Source of the DNA: JBHIDJ01 sp046760105
Lineage (GTDB): Bacteria; Pseudomonadota; Gammaproteobacteria; Acidiferrobacterales; SPGG2
Direction: 5' to 3'
Assembly (NCBI GenBank): GCA_046760105.1
Contig: JBHIDJ010000112.1
Location: forward strand, 1-9,759
Length of the DNA: 9,759 bases
Positions 7,701-9,759 of this stretch are shown here, piece after piece. Under the pieces are notes generated by a model, which saw only the letters and a program-made list of their open reading frames with translations, ran no database searches and was not told the DNA's origin. The translations under genes were made by a program, and so were the position numbers. Every line of letters begins with the position of its first letter. Within the stretch, counting starts at the first letter, position 1.

Positions 7701-8625
7701 CGACCACGGCGAGCACGCCTGCAAACGGTTCGCGGAAATATCCAGTATGCAGTTCGAAAAAGAAAATATTACCCGCTGGAACTTCGGCGATTTACCGGAG
7801 CGTGTGGCGCTGCGAAGGGATGGTCAGAGTGTGCAGGCGTTTCCTGCACTGGTTGATAAGGGCTTAACAGTGTCGTTGAAGCTATTCGACACACCCCACA
7901 AGGCCGAACAGGTGATGCGAGGAGGCTTGCGCAGATTGTTCATCTTGCGAATGCCGCAACAGATTAAGTATCTGCAGAAGAATCTCTCAGGCATTCAACA
8001 GATGTGTCTCCACTATGCGTCGCTTGGCGGTTGTACGGAGTTAAAGGAAGACTTGGTAAACGCGACTGTCGATCGGGTGTTTGTCGGGGATGAGGTGTGG
8101 GTGCGCAATGGGCAAGAGTTCGACAAGCGCGAGCAGGAGGGCAAGCAACAGCTGCTGTCGACAGCGAATACGCTGTGCGAGCTTGTATCCACGACGCTTG
8201 CGCACTACCACGCAGTGCACTCGAGGTTGGGTGGCGCCACACCCTCAAGCTGGGAGCACGCCATCAGCGACATGCAGAATCAACTCGAGCGTTTGGTCTA
8301 CAAGGGCTTTGTCAGCCGCACGCCTTACCGATGGTTGCTGCAGCTGCCCCGTTACTTGCAGGCGATGCTGATGCGATTTGAAAGGCTAGAGCAGGGACCA
8401 GCCAAGGATCGCAATAAACAATCACAAATTATGCCTTTATGGCAAGCCTATCTCACTCGGTCTGAAGCCTGTCGCTGGACTGACAAAGAAAGTCAAGTGC
8501 TTGAGGATTACCGTTGGTGGCTGGAGGAGCTGCGCGTTTCGCTATTTGCGCAAGAGCTGAAGACCGCCTTCCCGGTTTCGGTCAGGCGCCTGCAGGACAA
8601 GTGGAAGGAAATCGTGGCCTCTTAG
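4705..8625 (+). CDS. hrpA: ATP-dependent RNA helicase HrpA
   Basis: Seen: 1306 residues, essentially the length of E. coli HrpA (1300), and readable alongside it throughout. DEAH-box motifs are complete: Walker A GETGSGKTTQ (110-119), TQPRR (138-142), DEAH (207-210), SAT (239-241), NVAETS (360-365) and QRKGRCGR (406-413). Winged-helix, ratchet and OB-fold regions follow to about residue 720. The FSIFPGS loop lies at 657-663. The DUF3418 C-terminal half includes the HrpA signature ELEHKSRRRDIL (783-794). Family knowledge: a cytoplasmic 3'-5' RNA helicase, linked in E. coli to fimbrial mRNA processing and rescue of stalled or collided ribosomes. The ATG at 4705 has no good ribosome site, only GGA abutting it. 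ATG 4780 (codon 26) has AGGAAGAGG eleven bases upstream, but the upstream 'LQ' helix aligns with E. coli HrpA, so the longer form is kept. It is divergent from the M16 gene and convergent with pdxH. Confidence 0.97.
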   Translation: MKRAASQQADLAAGINGLQEEVGEAMLIDRRRFRRQLSRLRARTERGSPDDSLSLAFQHLQREIRQSVERHTHRRLHRPIPTFPDPLPVVERREEIARAIVEHPIVVICGETGSGKTTQLPKICLELERGVSGLIGHTQPRRIAARSVAERVAQELTTDVGGAVGYKVRFHDRLGPSTYIKIMTDGILLAETQSDRFLEQYDTLIIDEAHERSLNIDFLLGYLRTLISKRKDLKLIITSATIDPDRFSQHFSNAPIIEVSGRVYPVEVRYRPLEDSNEDDRDCVLQEAILDAVDELSAIDRGDILVFLSGEREIRETAEALRKHHPPNTEVLPLYARLSALEQSKVFQRHSKRRIVLATNVAETSLTVPGIRYVIDSGYARIGRYSHRTKVQRLPIERISRASADQRKGRCGRMSAGICVRLYSEEDYAERPEFTEPEVRRTNLAGVVLQMKALGLEDVQRFPFIDGPDPRLIKDGFKLLTELGALDTDERLTPIGHQLARLPVDPRIGRMILAARNESCLNEVLIIASALSVQDPRDRPLAAAQKADERHRQFLDERSDFLTFLNLWDAFHDQVRHLSKNKLRAFCRQNFLSYVRMQNWHDTHRQLCSLVKGVGFRVNQAPARYPNIHRALLTGLLGSIGFKRGNGEYLGARGTRFSIFPGSALFKKNPKWIMAAELVETARVYAHTVAAIEPEWIEEISGSLCRRTYLEPYWDRTQAAVVAYEQVTLYGLVIVSGRRVNYGSMDPAAARTIFIRHALVHGNYDGSPAFLKHNRELLGEIEELEHKSRRRDILVDEDQVFQFYDRSVPPDLCDGLSFERWYQQTQQQNPRLLFVTREELVRHGAAGVTAEHFPDQLNVDGMDFGLDYHFEPGYSADGVTMTVPVAALNQLNPSRFEWLVPGLLREKLVALIKSLPKSLRRHFVPASHFADACLQAVSPCDQRVTAVLGEHLARMTGVTIPNEAWRSESLPPHLRMNFRLVDTRSRVIAMGRDLEELQRDHGEHACKRFAEISSMQFEKENITRWNFGDLPERVALRRDGQSVQAFPALVDKGLTVSLKLFDTPHKAEQVMRGGLRRLFILRMPQQIKYLQKNLSGIQQMCLHYASLGGCTELKEDLVNATVDRVFVGDEVWVRNGQEFDKREQEGKQQLLSTANTLCELVSTTLAHYHAVHSRLGGATPSSWEHAISDMQNQLERLVYKGFVSRTPYRWLLQLPRYLQAMLMRFERLEQGPAKDRNKQSQIMPLWQAYLTRSEACRWTDKESQVLEDYRWWLEELRVSLFAQELKTAFPVSVRRLQDKWKEIVAS

Positions 8626-9212
8626 GGAAACAACATTTCCGTTGTCCAGCCATCTTCTGTGCGATGATAGACAATACGTTCATGTAAGCGGAACGGGCGC
8701 TTTTGCCAGAACTCGATGTCGGTCGGACGTAGTCGAAACCCTGACCAGAACGATGGGCGTGGTACCTTGCCGAGACCAAATTTAGCCACGAATTTGGCAA
8801 CGCGTTTCTCAAGCTCGAAACGTCTCGTCAGGGGCTGTGACTGTTGCGATGCCCAGGCGCCGATCTGGGTGTTACGCTCACGGGTCGCAAAATAGTTATC
8901 GGCTTCCTCGTCGCTCACCAATTCGATCGGGCCCTCCACACGCACTTGGCGGTCGAGCGATTTCCAATGAAAGCAAAGTGCTGCCCGCGGGTTGGCTTTC
9001 AATTCTTTGCTCTTGCGGCTCTCGAGATTGGTAAAAAAAACGAAACCACGCTCGTCAAGTCCGCGCAGCAGTACCATGCGCACCGAGGGCGCACCGCTCT
9101 GGTCGGCGGTAGCGAGCGCCGCGGCCGCGGGGTCATTTGGCTCATCGCGCTCCGCCTCTTGAAGCCAATGGCGAAAAAGCTCAATAGGATCGGACTGCTT
9201 GGCGCTGTTCAT
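8622..9212 (-). CDS. pdxH: Pyridoxamine/pyridoxine 5'-phosphate oxidase PdxH
   Basis: Cytoplasmic FMN enzyme that oxidises pyridoxine or pyridoxamine phosphate to pyridoxal phosphate with O2, the last step of vitamin B6 synthesis and salvage. Seen in 196 residues: the FMN-binding RMVLLRG (45-51; E. coli has Lys where this has Arg50), FFTNLESRKSKEL (59-71), FHWKSLDRQVRVEG (81-94), RNTQIGAWASQQS (113-125), VPRPSFWSGFR (150-160), and the C-terminal RLHER (175-179). R175 and H177 there match the substrate-binding R197 and H199 of E. coli. It is about 22 residues shorter than E. coli PdxH at the N-terminus and lacks the RREY lid segment. The overall wording is closer to the short PdxH common in alphaproteobacteria. 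There is no strong ribosome site before the ATG. Its TAA overlaps the hrpA TAG on the other strand. The upstream YqaA-like gene is on the same strand, 127 bases away. Confidence 0.95.
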   Translation of the reverse strand: MNSAKQSDPIELFRHWLQEAERDEPNDPAAAALATADQSGAPSVRMVLLRGLDERGFVFFTNLESRKSKELKANPRAALCFHWKSLDRQVRVEGPIELVSDEEADNYFATRERNTQIGAWASQQSQPLTRRFELEKRVAKFVAKFGLGKVPRPSFWSGFRLRPTDIEFWQKRPFRLHERIVYHRTEDGWTTEMLFP

Positions 9213-9339
9213 CGCATGTCATGGACAGGTTTTGTGCTTAGCCATGTTGCCATAATCATGCCGCTCTATGGGTCGCTGTGGCCTTTATCGCTAACATCGC
9301 TCTGCTGGTAACGGCCAGATGGAGTGGTACCGTATGACA

Positions 9340-9759
9340 CTAGCGCAGGAGTAGGTAGGCCAGAATGAACAGCGCAACCAGTGACCATCCGATCGGTTCA
9401 ACATAGGATCGCAGCGTGCGCTCCATCCTTTCGCCTCCCAATACGATGAGCCCAGCCACTAGGAAAAAACGTGCACCGCGGCCGATTAGGGAGGCGATGA
9501 CAAAGATCGGAAAAGACAAAGCGACAACACCCGCAGCAATGGTGAAGACCTTGTAGGGAATGGGCGAAAAACCCGCAAGCAATACTGCCCAAAAGCCCCA
9601 TTCTGTAAACCATTGTTGCGCTTTCAGGTAGTCGTCCCAGTAGCCCGTACGGTGTAGTAGCGGCTCAATCACGTCAAACGCCAACAACCCGATCGCATAA
9701 CCTGCGGCACCGCCGAGCACCGAGGCGACTGTGGTTAATCCCGCATAAAACCACGCGCG
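9340..9759 (-). CDS. YqaA/DedA-type (VTT domain) membrane protein, 5' end cut by window edge
   Basis: Seen: the last 139 codons of a frame still open at the window edge, reading RAWFYAGLTTVASVLGG upstream of the first possible start (GTG at 9720, which is probably an internal valine). Homologues of this type are about 190-200 residues, so some 50-60 N-terminal residues lie outside. Numbered within the fragment, there is a glycine-rich helix (8-31, VLGGAAGYAIG). The re-entrant-loop signature AGFSPIPYKVFTIAAG lies at 62-77, the conserved GRGARFF at 93-99, and a final transmembrane helix at about 120-137 with a very short tail. Family knowledge: VTT/DedA proteins are inner-membrane proteins, some of which are lipid scramblases or flippases needed for membrane potential and envelope integrity. 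The function of the YqaA branch is not established. It lies upstream of pdxH on the same strand; the 127-base gap makes an operon possible but not compelled. Confidence 0.88.
   Translation of the reverse strand, partial: RAWFYAGLTTVASVLGGAAGYAIGLLAFDVIEPLLHRTGYWDDYLKAQQWFTEWGFWAVLLAGFSPIPYKVFTIAAGVVALSFPIFVIASLIGRGARFFLVAGLIVLGGERMERTLRSYVEPIGWSLVALFILAYLLLR

Noticed and set aside
8844..9311. A 155-codon plus-strand open frame
   Set aside because: It is antisense to pdxH, whose motifs are complete, and its product resembles nothing.
9304..9319. CTGG-TAACGG-CCAG repeat between the YqaA-like gene and pdxH
   Set aside because: Only four base pairs and no T-run on the transcribed strand, too weak to call a terminator.
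9340..9720. Treating the GTG at 9720 as the true start of the YqaA-like protein
   Set aside because: The frame continues upstream to the window edge with family-like sequence (WFYAGLTTVASVLGG), so the gene is truncated by the window rather than short.

Overview
The window looks like chromosomal DNA of a gammaproteobacterium or close relative with moderate GC content. The best pointer is a full-length HrpA helicase of the long, enterobacterial-type architecture (about 1300 residues with the DUF3418 C-terminal half). Supporting signs are two outer-membrane-sorted lipoproteins, a BepA-like periplasmic protease and PdxH. No phage genes, CRISPR array, rRNA or tRNA were seen. It reads as an ordinary housekeeping and cell-envelope region, and I found no convincing undescribed multi-gene system.

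Left part (1-2807, plus strand): an uncharacterised lipoprotein is followed by a 246-base gap with a candidate promoter. Next come an exported M48 zinc metalloprotease with C-terminal TPR repeats and, 17 bases after its stop, a second small lipoprotein with a probable PsbP/Mog1-like fold. The protease and second lipoprotein are almost certainly cotranscribed and suggest envelope or outer-membrane protein quality control. From 2808 to 3085 there is no intact gene. That stretch holds a hairpin and a short, weakly supported remnant resembling the start of an IS21-type IstB.

Middle part (3086-8625): an exported M16 zinc protease on the minus strand carries an unusual C-terminal membrane anchor. 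It is divergent, across 137 bases, from the large plus-strand hrpA gene. The two protease genes are separated by a convergent boundary, so they share a theme (envelope proteolysis) but not a transcript.

Right part (8622-9759, minus strand): pdxH (last step of pyridoxal phosphate synthesis and salvage) runs tail to tail with hrpA, and their stop codons overlap. Upstream of pdxH, 127 bases away on the same strand, is the 3' portion of a YqaA/DedA-type multi-pass membrane protein cut by the window edge.
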